The notes: generated by a model from the sequence alone, not told the origin. Shown: positions 15,384 through 24,869, counted from the first letter of the stretch. The stretch: DNA of 64,000 nucleotides from Dactylosporangium sp. AC04546 (GCF_022095675.1 NZ_JAHYSG010000048.1:21737-85736); one strand, 5' to 3'. A program made the numbers and translations.

Positions 15384-17606
15384 CTACCGCCGGCGCGGCG
15401 CTCGCTGGGAGAAGCCGACGGCGAGCGGCGTGGCCAGGAACACCGACGAGTACGTGCCGACCAGGATGCCGACGAGCAGGGCCGTCGCGAAGTCGACGAG
15501 CGAGTCGCCGCCGAGCAGCGCGAGGGCCGTCAGCACGAAGACCGCGCCCAGGCCGGTGTTCACCGTCCGCGGCACGGTCTGCAGGCACGCCGTGTTGGCC
15601 AGCTCGGCCAGCGGCGGCCGCTTGCCGCGCCGGCCGCGGGTGCCCCGGACCAGCTCCCGGATCCGGTCGAAGACCACCACCGAGTCGTTGACCGAGTAGC
15701 CGATCACCGTCAGCAGCGCGGCGAGGAACACCCCGTCGACCGGCTTGCCCAGCCAGGCGAACACCCCGACGAGGATGAGCACGTCGTGGGCCATCGCCAG
15801 CACCGCCGCGACGCCCCACTGCCAGCGGAACCGCAGTGCGAGGTAGGCCAGCTGGGCGGCGAGGGCCACCCCGAGCGCGACGACGGCCTTGCGCCGCAGC
15901 TCCGCGCCGAGGCTCGGGCCGATCCGCTCGTCGCGCTGCCGCTCGACACTGCCGGCGCCGGCCTCGGTGAGGGCCTGACGCACCTTGGCCTCCGCCGCGT
16001 CGTCGAAGCCTCCCGCGCGCACGCTGAGCGCCCCGCCGCTCGCCTCGTTGACGACCGCCCGCGGCAGCCCGGCGGCGGCGACCGCGGTCCGCGCCTGGTC
16101 CACGGTGATCTGGGAGCTCATGGTGTACTGCACGAGCCGCCCGCCGGTGAACTCGACGCCGAAGTTCAGGCCCCGCGCGGCGATGCCGCTCACGGCGAGC
16201 GCGACAGCGAGCGCCGAGACCACCAGCCAGCGCCGCCGCCGGGCCATCAGGTCCGGGTTGCGCCGCTCCAGCGTGCGCCGCACCCAGCCCACGTGGGCGA
16301 CGCCGCTGACCCGGTCGAGCCGGTTGCCACGCAGGACCAGGTCGGTGAGCACCCGGGTGAGCACCAGCGCCGTGAACAGCGACGCCAGCACGCCGACGCT
16401 GAGCGTCACCCCGAAGCCGCGCACCGGCCCGGACGCGAGGTAGAACAGCAGCCCGGCGGCGAGCAGGGTGGTGACGTTCGAGTCCACGATCGCCGACCAG
16501 GCGCCGGAGAACCCGTTGCGCACCGCGGTGCGCAGCGGCCGCCCGGCGGCGTACTCCTCGCGGGCGCGCTCGAACACCAGCACGTTGGCGTCCACCGCCA
16601 TCCCGATCGCGAGCACGAACCCGGCGAGTCCCGGCAGCGTGAGCGTGGCCCCGAGGGCCAGCAGCACGCCGTACGAGACGAGCCCGTAGGCCACGAGCGA
16701 CACCGCGGCGAGGCCGCCCGCGAGCCGGTAGACCGCGACGATGAACAGGATGGTCGCGGCGACGCCGGCGACCGCCGCCTGCGCGCTCGCCGTGATCGCC
16801 TGCCGGCCGAGGGTCGGCCCGACGCTCCGCTGCTCGATGACGTCGACCGGCACCGGCAGCGCGCCGCCGCGGATGAGCACCGCCAGGTCCTTCGCCTCGG
16901 CGGCGCTGAACCGGCCGGTGATGGTGGTCTCGCCGCCGGTGTACCCGACGTCGCACCGCGCCGTCGACTCCACCTGCGGCGACAGGATGACCTGGTCGTC
17001 GAGGACGATCGCGACCCGGCGGCGCGGGTCGTCCATGGGCGAGCAGGCGGCGGTGCCGGTGAGCCCGGCCCACGCCTGCACGCCGGTGCCGCGGAAGGTG
17101 ACGTTCACGTTCCACCCGCCGAGCTGCGCGGCGACCGCGTCGGCCGCCTCGATCTGGCTGCCGGCGACGGCCGCCGGCCCGAGCCGCAGCCGGGCCCGGC
17201 CGTCCTCGTCCGGCAGGACCAAGCCGGCCGGGTCCCCGGTCGCCGTGCCGTCGTCGATGCCGAGCACGGGCCGGAACGTCAGCTCGGCCGTGCGGCCGAT
17301 CACCTCGACGGCCCGCTGCGGGTCGTCGACGCCCGGCAGCTCGACGATGATCCGCCGGTCGCCGGAGCGGGTGAGGGTGGGCTCGCTGAGCCCGAGTTCG
17401 TCGACGCGGCGCCGGAGGATCTCCAGCGCCTCGTCGGTGGTCTTCGCGGTGGCCTTGGCATGCTCACCGTCACGGGTTTCCAGGACGATCTGGGTGCCGC
17501 CGCGCAGGTCGAGCCCGAGCCGAGCCGGCCGGGTGGCAACGAGCCACCCGGCGAGCGTCAGCACGACGAGCACGAGCGCGGCGCGCACCAGCAGGGTGCG
17601 CGACAC
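15384..17606 (-). CDS. secDF: SecDF fusion, protein-export membrane protein
   Basis: One 740-residue polypeptide carries SecD then SecF. The SecD half shows RLGLDLRGGTQIVLE near residue 28, the P1 periplasmic head, GMAVDANVLVFERAREEYA near 340 and six membrane segments. The SecF half begins near residue 470 with LNFGVEFTGGRLVQYT and has IGYSVNDSVVVFDRIREL near 645. SecDF uses the proton gradient to pull exported chains from SecYEG. Actinobacteria usually have separate secD and secF in a conserved locus, so this fused copy is probably a second, accessory SecDF. yajC, ruvC and relA are absent here. It follows a small exported-protein gene by 31 bp and converges on fbiA. Confidence 0.95.
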   Translation of the reverse strand: MSRTLLVRAALVLVVLTLAGWLVATRPARLGLDLRGGTQIVLETRDGEHAKATAKTTDEALEILRRRVDELGLSEPTLTRSGDRRIIVELPGVDDPQRAVEVIGRTAELTFRPVLGIDDGTATGDPAGLVLPDEDGRARLRLGPAAVAGSQIEAADAVAAQLGGWNVNVTFRGTGVQAWAGLTGTAACSPMDDPRRRVAIVLDDQVILSPQVESTARCDVGYTGGETTITGRFSAAEAKDLAVLIRGGALPVPVDVIEQRSVGPTLGRQAITASAQAAVAGVAATILFIVAVYRLAGGLAAVSLVAYGLVSYGVLLALGATLTLPGLAGFVLAIGMAVDANVLVFERAREEYAAGRPLRTAVRNGFSGAWSAIVDSNVTTLLAAGLLFYLASGPVRGFGVTLSVGVLASLFTALVLTRVLTDLVLRGNRLDRVSGVAHVGWVRRTLERRNPDLMARRRRWLVVSALAVALAVSGIAARGLNFGVEFTGGRLVQYTMSSQITVDQARTAVAAAGLPRAVVNEASGGALSVRAGGFDDAAEAKVRQALTEAGAGSVERQRDERIGPSLGAELRRKAVVALGVALAAQLAYLALRFRWQWGVAAVLAMAHDVLILVGVFAWLGKPVDGVFLAALLTVIGYSVNDSVVVFDRIRELVRGTRGRRGKRPPLAELANTACLQTVPRTVNTGLGAVFVLTALALLGGDSLVDFATALLVGILVGTYSSVFLATPLAVGFSQRAPRRR

Positions 17607-17637
17607 AGTGGTTTCCTCGCTTGGGTTGTGAAGGGAT

Positions 17638-18000
17638 TCAGGACACGGACGGCATGCCGCCGTGCGGCGGTGCCCGACCCCTGATCGCGAGGACGAATGT
17701 TTCGATGCGTCGCGCCGGCGGCCCGCCGACCGGCGCGAACCAGCCCGCGGGCGGCGCGGCCGCGGCGCCGGAGGAGCCGGCGACGGCCCACCCGGCCGCG
17801 GCCGCCCCCGGCCACGTGGGCGTGCTCTTGACGACGAGCCGCACCTCGTGCTGGACCGCCGCGGCCACCAGGTGGGCCGAGGCGGTGGCAGGAGCGTGGA
17901 CGGCGGCCTGGACTGCCTCCTGCGGCGCCTGCGACGTCGGCAGCCCGGCCAGGAAGGCGAGCAGCACCGCGAGCAGTGCCCGCAGGTGGCCTCCCGTCAC
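17638..18000 (-). CDS. Small exported or membrane protein upstream of secDF
   Basis: A 120-residue Ala/Pro-rich protein with one N-terminal hydrophobic segment (HLRALLAVLLAFLAGLPTSQA) that could be a signal peptide. No recognised domain follows. GTG 18000 is preferred to the longer frame (start 18057) because the hydrophobic segment then sits at the N-terminus. Its position 31 bp ahead of secDF suggests co-transcription and perhaps a link with export, but the function is unknown. Confidence 0.55.
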   Translation of the reverse strand: MTGGHLRALLAVLLAFLAGLPTSQAPQEAVQAAVHAPATASAHLVAAAVQHEVRLVVKSTPTWPGAAAAGWAVAGSSGAAAAPPAGWFAPVGGPPARRIETFVLAIRGRAPPHGGMPSVS

Positions 18001-18031
18001 CCTTGCAGCGTGCCGCCACCCGGCACCCGGG

Positions 18032-18949
18032 TCAAGCGTGCAGGAGGAAGTCCGCACTCGGGGCGAAGAACAGCGTGCCGGTCACCGGCGTGGAGAAGTC
18101 GAGGATCCGGTCGTGCCGGGCGGGCGGGGCGCCCAGGAACATCCGCTCCAGCATCCGCTCGGTGACGGCCGGGCTGCGCGCGTAGCCGATGAAGTACGTG
18201 CCGAACTCACCGCGCCCGGCCGCGCCGAAGGGCATGTTGTCGCGCAGGATCCGGTGCTCGGTGCCGTCGGCGTCGACGATCGTGGCCATCGACACGTGCG
18301 AGTCGGGTGGCTTGAGCGCGTCGTCGAGCTCGACGTCGGCGAGCTTGGTACGGCCGATCACCTGCTGCTGGGCCTCGACCGGCAGCGCGTTCCAGGCGTC
18401 GAGGTCGTGCAGGTACTTCTGCACCACGACGTAGCTGCCGCCGGCGAACCCCGGGTCCTCGTCGCCGACCAGGACAGCCGCGCTCGCGGCCGGCCCGACC
18501 GGGTTCTCCGTCCCGTCGACGAAGCCGAGCAGGTCGCGCATGTCGAAGTTCTTGAACCCGTGCACCTCGTCGCGCAGCGTGGTCACGTCGCGCAGCCGCC
18601 CCATGATCTCGGTCCCGAGCGCGAAGCACAGGTCGGGCCGCTGCGCCCGGATGTGGAACAGCAGGTCGCCGGGTGTGCCGACGGCCCGGTGCACGGGCCC
18701 GGCCAGCTCCCGGAACGGGTGCAGCCCGGCCGGCCGCGGCCCGCTGAACAGCCGGTCCCACGCGTCGGACCCGATCCCGGCGACGCAGCTCAACCGGCCC
18801 TCCTGGGCCCGGAACCCGACCGCCCGCTGGAGCGCGGGCAGCTCCCCCAGCGCCGCCCGCGCCCGCGCCTCCCCACCCGGGTCGATCGTCACCACGAGGA
18901 ACAGCGCCGTGCGCGTCAACGGGCTCAGCACCGCCTGCGGCGTCACCAC
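18032..18949 (-). CDS. DyP-type haem peroxidase
   Basis: A 305-residue dye-decolourising peroxidase of the compact bacterial type. It has the GXXDG signature with catalytic Asp in LLGFVDGTEN (near residue 148), the likely proximal haem histidine in PDSHVSMA (near 222) and the distal Arg in HRILRDNMPFG (near 240), and ends FFAPSADFL. DyPs use hydrogen peroxide to oxidise phenolics, dyes or haem. No twin-arginine signal is seen, so the enzyme is cytoplasmic or encapsulated; no encapsulin gene is present in this window. Confidence 0.95.
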   Translation of the reverse strand: MVTPQAVLSPLTRTALFLVVTIDPGGEARARAALGELPALQRAVGFRAQEGRLSCVAGIGSDAWDRLFSGPRPAGLHPFRELAGPVHRAVGTPGDLLFHIRAQRPDLCFALGTEIMGRLRDVTTLRDEVHGFKNFDMRDLLGFVDGTENPVGPAASAAVLVGDEDPGFAGGSYVVVQKYLHDLDAWNALPVEAQQQVIGRTKLADVELDDALKPPDSHVSMATIVDADGTEHRILRDNMPFGAAGRGEFGTYFIGYARSPAVTERMLERMFLGAPPARHDRILDFSTPVTGTLFFAPSADFLLHA

Positions 18950-19093
18950 CGCTGAGCGCTACCCCGCCCGGGCCAGGATATGCGCGCCGTTCACGGACCG
19001 CCGGGTGTGCGCGCCGGTCCGGCAGCACCTCGCCCGCCGCCTGGCTGCGCACGGTCCTCGCCGAGGCGGGCCGCCAGGTCGGCGCGTGACCCG

Positions 19094-19426
19094 TCAGGCG
19101 CCGCGCCGGCGGCGTTCGCGGAGCCACAGGTACAGCGGGAGCCCCACGGAGGCCCCGAGCAGCGACCCGGCGACGACCAGGGCGCGGTCGCAGCGGCGCA
19201 GGGTGGGCTCGGTGGCGGCCACGGCGAACAGCACCACGACGCCGACGATGACGTCCCACCCGAAGAAGGCGCTGACCCGGTTGACGAACAGGTCGTCGAG
19301 GAACCGCGGCACGTCGGGCCCGTGCTCGGCGAACCACGGCACCACGGCCACGTAGGGCACGACGAGGCCGGCGGCGAGCAGGGCCAGCCAGAGCACTTCC
19401 AGTCGCCGAGGGTTTTTTGTAGTCAC
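19094..19426 (-). CDS. DUF2834 domain membrane protein
   Basis: About 110 residues with three hydrophobic segments (LEVLWLALLAAGLVVPYVAV; DVIVGVVVLFAVAAT; ALVVAGSLLGASVGLPLYLW), separated by the FFGWDVIVG stretch typical of DUF2834 proteins. Function is unknown. A longer frame runs upstream into the next gene, but GTG 19426 gives the complete domain. It lies inside a palindrome and just after a -10-like hexamer, which fits a leaderless transcript. Confidence 0.78.
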   Translation of the reverse strand: MTTKNPRRLEVLWLALLAAGLVVPYVAVVPWFAEHGPDVPRFLDDLFVNRVSAFFGWDVIVGVVVLFAVAATEPTLRRCDRALVVAGSLLGASVGLPLYLWLRERRRRGA

Positions 19427-19433
19427 AACTACA
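19418..19433. promoter_or_regulatory. Palindrome TGTAGT-N4-ACTACA over the DUF2834 gene start
   Basis: A perfect 6-4-6 inverted repeat spans the GTG start codon (19426-19424), and a -10-like GATACT (minus strand, 19438-19433) abuts it. If transcription starts at the GTG, the message is leaderless and a repressor bound here would block the promoter directly. The symmetry is seen; the regulator is unknown. Confidence 0.5.
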
Positions 19434-19464
19434 GTATCCAGGCCACCAAGACGGCGGAGGCGCC

Positions 19465-20235
19465 TCACGCCAGTGGGTCCTGGTAAGGCCCGGCCACCGC
19501 CGGCCCCAGACCGGCAGGCAGGTGACTGACAGCCAGCGACACCGCTGCTTCCGGCGTGACAGTTTCCCCGAGGACAGCACCTTCCCAGGACGCCTTGACG
19601 ACGTACTTCCCATCGGAGGTCGCTACGCACACCACGTCGGGTGAGAATGGGAAACCAGTGGTGGTCGAGAACCGCAGTGACCAGTGGCTCGTGTACGGGT
19701 ACAGCTGCCGCAGCTTCGGCTCGGCGTAGGCGGCTTCGACCAGCGCCCGGTACTCGGGCCAACTCGCGTCCTCCGCGTCCTGCCGCAACCACTGCCACTG
19801 CGCCGCCACCACCTGCGCCGGGCCCTGCTCGGCCGCCTCGGCGAGCTGGGTGAGTTCGACGAACGGCACCGATCGTCGAATGTCGTGCAGCGATGTCCCG
19901 TCCCGCCAGCCTTGCGCCGCCCTGACAACCTCGACCAGGTCTTGCGTGGTGCCCGAGACCAGCCAGATACCTTGGCCCCAGCCATTGATCGACCACCTCC
20001 GTTCGATGTGCCCGGCGCCAACCTCAAGTGGCTCGCGAAGCGGTGTCGTACTCAGGACGCTGGCGTAGCGCAACGGCTCCCGCTGGTGAACCACCACCTC
20101 ACCGAGCGAGAGGCCGCGGTCCACCGCGACTGCCTGGAGCGCCGCGGCCAGACTTCCCATGGCAGCCACGTCGGGATACAGATCGGCCGGGTCCGGGAAC
20201 GTCGTCACGTCTGCGAGTGTGCCGTACGCACCCAC
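19465..20235 (-). CDS. DUF6193 family protein
   Basis: A 256-residue protein resembling the DUF6193 'natural product biosynthesis' family: RRWSINGWGQGIWLVSGTTQ near residue 78, a helix-rich middle, and PYTSHWSLRFSTTTGFPFSP near 180 with a C-terminal beta-rich part. No enzymatic motif is known to me. No biosynthetic cluster surrounds it, so the family's name should not be read as its role here. The start could be GTG 20235 or an internal GTG about nine codons later. Confidence 0.75.
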   Translation of the reverse strand: MGAYGTLADVTTFPDPADLYPDVAAMGSLAAALQAVAVDRGLSLGEVVVHQREPLRYASVLSTTPLREPLEVGAGHIERRWSINGWGQGIWLVSGTTQDLVEVVRAAQGWRDGTSLHDIRRSVPFVELTQLAEAAEQGPAQVVAAQWQWLRQDAEDASWPEYRALVEAAYAEPKLRQLYPYTSHWSLRFSTTTGFPFSPDVVCVATSDGKYVVKASWEGAVLGETVTPEAAVSLAVSHLPAGLGPAVAGPYQDPLA

Positions 20236-20405
20236 TCCGTTGGTGTGGACGTGGTGGCGTAGCCGTGGCCCCAGTGGTCGGCGTTGATCAGGGCGGTCAC
20301 TTCGTCCCGCGTGCGGGTGCCGGAGGAGAGCCGGGTGGTGACGTGGTCGTGGCGGGCCGATACTCGCTCGTGCGCTCGGCCGTGAGGATGCGAGGGTGTG
20401 CCGTG

Positions 20406-20894
20406 ATGACGGTCAGGCGGTTCCGGGACGCGGACGTGGCGACGCTGTGGGCGTTGAACGACCTGCCCAACATCGCAGCGACCGCCGATCCGAGCGTTCC
20501 CTTGCCGCTGCCACCGTCGACCCGGCCGCCCGGGTTCCCTGATCTGGCCGACATCCGTGGCTGCTTTCTGGACGCCGGCGGCGACTTCCTGGTCGTCGAG
20601 CTCGACGGTCACGTGGTCGGCATGGGCGGCATCAGGCCCTCGACCGAGGGACGGGCCGAGGTGCTGCGGATCCGGGTGCATCCCGCGACCCGCAGGCGCG
20701 GTGTGGGCCGGGCGTTGATGAGCGCCCTGGAGCAACGGGCGGCGCGGCTGGGCCTTCGGGAGATGCACCTGGACACCGCGACGAACCAGCCGGAAGCCAT
20801 GGCGTTCTATCGCAGCCTGGGCTACCAGGAGATCGGCCGGGAGCACCGGCCCGGCTGGTCCTGGACGTTGGTGTACTACCTCAAGACCCTCTGA
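20406..20894 (+). CDS. GNAT family N-acetyltransferase
   Basis: A 162-residue acetyltransferase. LRIRVHPATRRRGVGRALMS (near residue 78) holds the acetyl-CoA pyrophosphate loop, and EAMAFYRSLGYQE near 125 is the usual motif B end. The N-terminal MTVRRFRDADVATLWAL is the standard GNAT opening. ATG 20406 is directly preceded by an in-frame GTG, so the start may be one codon earlier. The acceptor substrate is unknown. Confidence 0.9.
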   Translation: MTVRRFRDADVATLWALNDLPNIAATADPSVPLPLPPSTRPPGFPDLADIRGCFLDAGGDFLVVELDGHVVGMGGIRPSTEGRAEVLRIRVHPATRRRGVGRALMSALEQRAARLGLREMHLDTATNQPEAMAFYRSLGYQEIGREHRPGWSWTLVYYLKTL

Positions 20895-20998
20895 GATCCT
20901 CCGAGTCAGGCGAGGAGCTGCCACTCCGTCCTGCCGGCCACCTTCGCGCCGATGTCCGACGTGACAAAGTTCCACGACGCGGACGCCGTGGTGTTCTG

Positions 20999-22090
20999 TC
21001 AATGGTCGGCATAACCTGTGGCGACGAGGTACGGGCGGGCGTCCTGCGGCCGCAGGACGAGACCGTGACCCACGGCGTCGCCGGCCGGGCGCAGGACGCC
21101 GCCGGGGCCCGGGGTGGCCACGCCGTCGAAGAGCAGCGCCTCGATGCGGACGTGGTCGTGGAAGTACTCCAGATGGCGCAGGTTCGTGGTGGCCAGCGCG
21201 GCGCCGAGGTGCAGGGCCGGTGCGCAGTGGCCGGACACCTCCAGGCCCACCGACGCAGCGAGGGCGGCGACCCGCTGCCACTCGGTGATGCCGCCGCAGC
21301 GGGAGGCGTCGGCCTGCAGGCAGTCGACGACCGGGGCGAGGCGGGCGAAGTACCGCAGGTCGTAGCCGTACTCGCCGGCGGCCACGTCCGGGCGCACCGC
21401 GTCGCGGACCCGGCGCAGGCCGTCGAGGTCGTCGGAGGAGACCGGCTCCTCGAACCAGCGCACATCCGGGAACGCCGCAGCGAACCGGATCGCCTGCTTG
21501 GCGGTGTAGGCGCCGTTGGCGTCGACGTAGAGCTCCCGGTCCGGGCCGAGCGCGTCGCGGGCGACCCCGATGCGGCGCAGGTCGGCGTCCTCGGGCCCGC
21601 CGCCGATCTTGATCTTCGCCCGCGGGATGCCGGCGTGCTCGTCGAGCCAGGCCCGGAGGCGGTCGTCGGACCAGGTGACGAACCCGCCGCTGGCGTAGAC
21701 CGGCACCGCGTCGCGGGCGCGGCCGAGCAGCACGGCGAGCGACACGCCGAGCAGCCGGGCCTTGAGGTCCCACAGCGCGACGTCGACCGCGGAGATCGCG
21801 GTGGCCGCGACGCCCGGGCGGCCGGCGTTGCGCACGGCGCGGGCCATCGCCGCGTTCGCCGCCGGCACGTCGAACGCGTCGCGGCCCAGGACGTGCGGGG
21901 CGAGCAGCTCGCCGACCAGGTGGCCGGCCGCGGCCGGCGCGTAGGTCCAGCCGAGGCCGGTGGCCCCGGCCGCCGACGCGTGCACGACGACGACCGTGGT
22001 GGCGTCCCACTCCAGGGTGCCGTCGGCCTCGGGGGCGTCCGTCGGGATCCGGTATGCCGACCATTCGAGCGAGCGGACCTCAGCGGACAC
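20999..22090 (-). CDS. Enolase-superfamily mandelate racemase/muconate lactonizing-type enzyme
   Basis: A 363-residue enzyme with the MR-subgroup catalytic set: KxK in RAKIKIGGG near residue 160, metal ligands in LYVDANGAY near 190 and RWFEEPVSSDD near 217, a third acidic ligand near AAGEYGYD (245) and a general-base histidine in EVSGHCAP near 295. It abstracts the alpha-proton of a carboxylate to racemise or dehydrate it, perhaps a sugar acid. GTG 22090 overlaps the tail of the broken ThDP-oxidase gene by 11 bases, so the two were once an operon. Confidence 0.9.
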   Translation of the reverse strand: MSAEVRSLEWSAYRIPTDAPEADGTLEWDATTVVVVHASAAGATGLGWTYAPAAAGHLVGELLAPHVLGRDAFDVPAANAAMARAVRNAGRPGVAATAISAVDVALWDLKARLLGVSLAVLLGRARDAVPVYASGGFVTWSDDRLRAWLDEHAGIPRAKIKIGGGPEDADLRRIGVARDALGPDRELYVDANGAYTAKQAIRFAAAFPDVRWFEEPVSSDDLDGLRRVRDAVRPDVAAGEYGYDLRYFARLAPVVDCLQADASRCGGITEWQRVAALAASVGLEVSGHCAPALHLGAALATTNLRHLEYFHDHVRIEALLFDGVATPGPGGVLRPAGDAVGHGLVLRPQDARPYLVATGYADH

Positions 22091-23356
22091 GGTCGCCGGG
22101 CCGGTGGGCGATGCGCCGCTCCGGGAACCGCCCGAGGTCCGTGCCGCGGACGGCGGCGTTGAGCAGCTCGGCGAGGTGCACGGCGCGGCGGCCGGTGTCG
22201 GCGTCGTCGATCTGGGTGCGGCAGGAGAACCCGTCGGCGAGCACCACGGTGGAGGGGTCCGCGGCGCGGACGGCGGGCAGCGGCGCCTGCTCGGCGCAGG
22301 CGACGTCGACGAGCGCCGGCCCCTCGTGGGCGAACGCGTTCCCTAGCGCGCCGGACAGGTCGCCGGGCCGCTCGACCCGCACGCCGTAGCCGTCGCAGGC
22401 GCGGGCGATCGCGCCGAAGTCGGGCGCCGGCTCGCCGAAGCGGACGCCGTGCTCGGGGAAGCCGAGCACCATCTGCTCCCACAGGATCTGCCCGAGGGCG
22501 TTGTTGTTGTTGTTCACCACGACCTTGATCGACAGGCCGTACCGCGCGGCGGTGTTGAACTCGGCCATGAGCATGGCGAAGCCGCCGTCGCCGACGAACG
22601 CGATCACCTGCCGGCACTGGTGGGCGTGCTGCGCGGCGACCGCGTAGGGCAGGCCGGGCGCCATCGTGGCGAGGGTGCCCGACAGGTAGAACTCGCGGCC
22701 CCCGCGAATCTGCCAGTGCCGGGCGGCCCAGGTGGCGATGGTGCCGGAGTCGCAGGTGAGGATCGCGTCGTTGGTGGCCAGCCGGTCCAGCTCGCTCGCC
22801 AGGAACTGCGGGGCGATCGGGTCGCGCTCCGGTGACTCCAGCGCCACCATGCGCTCCCGCCAGTCGCGGACCTTCCCCTGGTACCGCTGCAGATGCCCGT
22901 GGTCCTTGGGCTTGAGCAGCGGCAGGAGCGCCTCCAGGGTGGCGCCGACGTCGCCGACGAGCGGCACGTCGGTGGGGACGCGGGTGCCGGCCCGAGTCGG
23001 GTCGATCTCGACCTGGACGACCTTCGCGGTGCCAGGCGCGGGCAGGAACTTCGTATACGCGAAGTTGGTGCCCAGCATCAGCAGCGCGTCGAGGTCCTCC
23101 ATCAGGTCCTCGCTCGGCTTGGTGCCGAGCAGGCCGAGGCCGCCGGTGACGCACGGCGAGTCGTCGTCTTGGCGTGGGCGGTCGCCATGAACGGGGCCGC
23201 CTCCTCGTGGTGCACGAGCACGAACCGGACCTTGTCGCCGTTGCGGCGCAGGCCCTCCATGATCCCGTTGATGCCGTCGCCGGGCAGGCCGAACACGGTG
23301 TCCACGCCCCAGTCGGCCAGCCGGGAGATCAGGACCCTAGCTGTTGTCTCGCCCAT
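22080..23356 (-). pseudogene. ThDP-dependent pyruvate oxidase-like gene with internal deletion and frameshift
   Basis: The first 61 codons encode a normal PYR-domain start (VFGLPGDGINGIMEGLRRNG; catalytic Glu in HHEEAAPFMATAHAK). At about 23180 the frame changes, and the new frame reads SPCVTGGLGLLGTKPSEDLM, which belongs near residue 270 of this family. About 200 codons, the rest of PYR and part of the central domain, are therefore missing. The C-terminal part is complete (GDGGFAMLMAE and VVNNNNNALGQ, the ThDP/Mg site). No active enzyme can be made. The deletion size is an estimate from the family. Confidence 0.88.
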
Positions 23357-23460
23357 ACTGCGCGGCCCTACCCATCCCGGCAGCGGCCATGCGTCGGGCG
23401 GGATGAAACCGTGGTTCGCCGGTTCAACGGCGGCGTAACGGCGACAGTCGTGGTTCGACT

Positions 23461-23606
23461 CTGTTCGGCCGCCTCTGCGATCGCAACGGTCTGCTCGTCA
23501 CGGCCGAGCACGCGCGTCTACACCAATCGGGAAGGTTCGCGATCGAGCGGCCGCTACTGGCGTCGCTGCCAGATGAGCCGTTCGAGACCGAGACCGGGCT
23601 GACCCG
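23461..23606 (+). pseudogene. Relic of an IS21-type transposase (IstA)
   Basis: One reading frame gives LFGRLCDRNGLLVTAEHARL and then ERPLLASLPDEPFETETG, which resembles the stretch before the C-terminal beta-barrel of IS21 IstA proteins. The frame then loses similarity. No start, ends or istB remain. The match is short, so confidence is modest. Confidence 0.4.
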
Positions 23607-24114
23607 CCATCCACCACGACGTCGGCAAGACCACCAAACGAGACAAGACTCTCAAGGATCGCAAGCAGCGCGAAGGTTAAACAACAAGCTTAGCGGTGGC
23701 TAGGGACAATCTTGGGGCGAGCAGGGAATCGCTGCCGTCCGCTGCGGGCGTCGCTCGACGGACAGCGACTCCAGCACGGCGAGTCGACCTAACGCTCATA
23801 AGCGGCGTGATCGGTCAGGTGGCGGTCCACTCCGGGCAGTGCTTCTGCGCGAGTGCTCGCAAGCCCTCAGCCGCGTCCGCGCTCGCGAACTGGGGAGCAA
23901 GTGTCTCGTCATTCGCCACCATAGCTGCCGCGATCGACGTCCACCGCAGTCCCCGCCGACGTGGGTTCGCGGTAGCGGCCCGGCCCTTGGAACGGCTCGA
24001 ACGAACAACGCTGCAGAGCGTGATCGCCCTCGGAGGGATTGAGCTGCATGGAGAAACGAATCGGGAGTCGTTCGGGCGTAACCTTTGGACGCACGTGTGA
24101 GCAGCGAACGCTGT
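23607..24114. other. Mostly non-coding stretch with one gene fragment
   Basis: Apart from the crotonase tail at 23815-23946, I recognise nothing on either strand. Several frames are open only because of base composition. Together with its decayed neighbours it looks like residual DNA between insertion and deletion events. Confidence 0.5.
23815..23946 (-). pseudogene. C-terminal fragment of an enoyl-CoA hydratase
   Basis: The minus strand reads MVANDETLAPQFASADAAEG followed by LRALAQKHCPEWTAT and a stop. This matches the last 35 or so residues of crotonase-family proteins, where an AxEGxRAFxEKRxPxW pattern is usual. Nothing upstream continues the protein. It is a 3' remnant. Confidence 0.5.
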
Positions 24115-24630
24115 TCAGCCCCGCGGCCACTTCTGCTGGGCCCATGGGAGGGCGGCTGGTGCAACCCAGTAGTTGTTGAAGAATCTCACGACCTGCGTGG
24201 AATCGGGCGCATCCAGCCCGGGTGGGGGCAGTTCCCGGCGCTCCGCCGGCCGGGAGCATCCCAGGATGGCCTGTTCGAAGCCAGCCGGGGTGTAGTAGTT
24301 GAGGCAGTGGCATACTTCCGTCCCGGTCACCTTGAACTCATGCACGGTGTTGCGCGGGAGATGGCCCAGGCTGCCCGGTCCGAGAACGACTTCCTGCCCG
24401 CCGATGATGGCGGTCATCTCCCCGGCAAGGATGTAGAACGCCTCGTCCTCGAACGGGTGGATATGCGGAGGTGGCCCCGACCCGACCGGCATGAACTGTT
24501 CGATGACGGAGTATCCGCCGTTGGTGTCTTCGCCGGTGGCCAAGACCAGCCACAGGATATCAAGCAGCCACCGTGCGGGGGCGTCGTCTCTGCTCCGAGC
24601 AACGGGATTGCTGGACACGATTAGATTCAT
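24115..24630 (-). CDS. Cupin-domain protein
   Basis: 171 residues with a single cupin barrel. Motif 1 is GSGPPPHIHPFEDEAFYILAGE (residues about 53-74; metal ligands His, His, Glu) and motif 2 lies near PGSLGHLPRNTVHEFKV with the fourth ligand His. The layout resembles quercetinase-like or sugar-epimerase-like cupins. ATG 24630 has GGAGG eight bases upstream. It is the only clearly intact gene in a 5-kb decayed area. Substrate is unknown. Confidence 0.85.
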   Translation of the reverse strand: MNLIVSSNPVARSRDDAPARWLLDILWLVLATGEDTNGGYSVIEQFMPVGSGPPPHIHPFEDEAFYILAGEMTAIIGGQEVVLGPGSLGHLPRNTVHEFKVTGTEVCHCLNYYTPAGFEQAILGCSRPAERRELPPPGLDAPDSTQVVRFFNNYWVAPAALPWAQQKWPRG

Positions 24631-24869
24631 GGCTATGACCTCCAGAAGCTGTGCGCTCTGGAATACAGAGTTCCGCCAGCCAGGTGTTCGCCTTCCGCTC
24701 CAACCTCGTGAAGCCGATCGGCAACACACCGGCAACTACGCCCACTGTACGTCGGGTAGCGCACCACGCCTGCAGCACCGCCACTTGAACTGCACACGGA
24801 GGGATCGGCGAGGCGCAGGATGAGGCGGCCGGGGGTCCGGATCGGTCTTCATGGACTGATGCACGGCTG

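Noticed and set aside
15786..17684. A 632-codon plus-strand frame over secDF
   Set aside because: Antisense shadow rich in His, Arg and Gly, without any membrane segments or domains.
20205..20405. Short minus-strand frame (TRDEVTALINADHWGHGYAT) between the DUF6193 and GNAT genes
   Set aside because: It reads like protein, but there is no start codon and it overlaps the DUF6193 start. It may be a fragment; the evidence is too thin.
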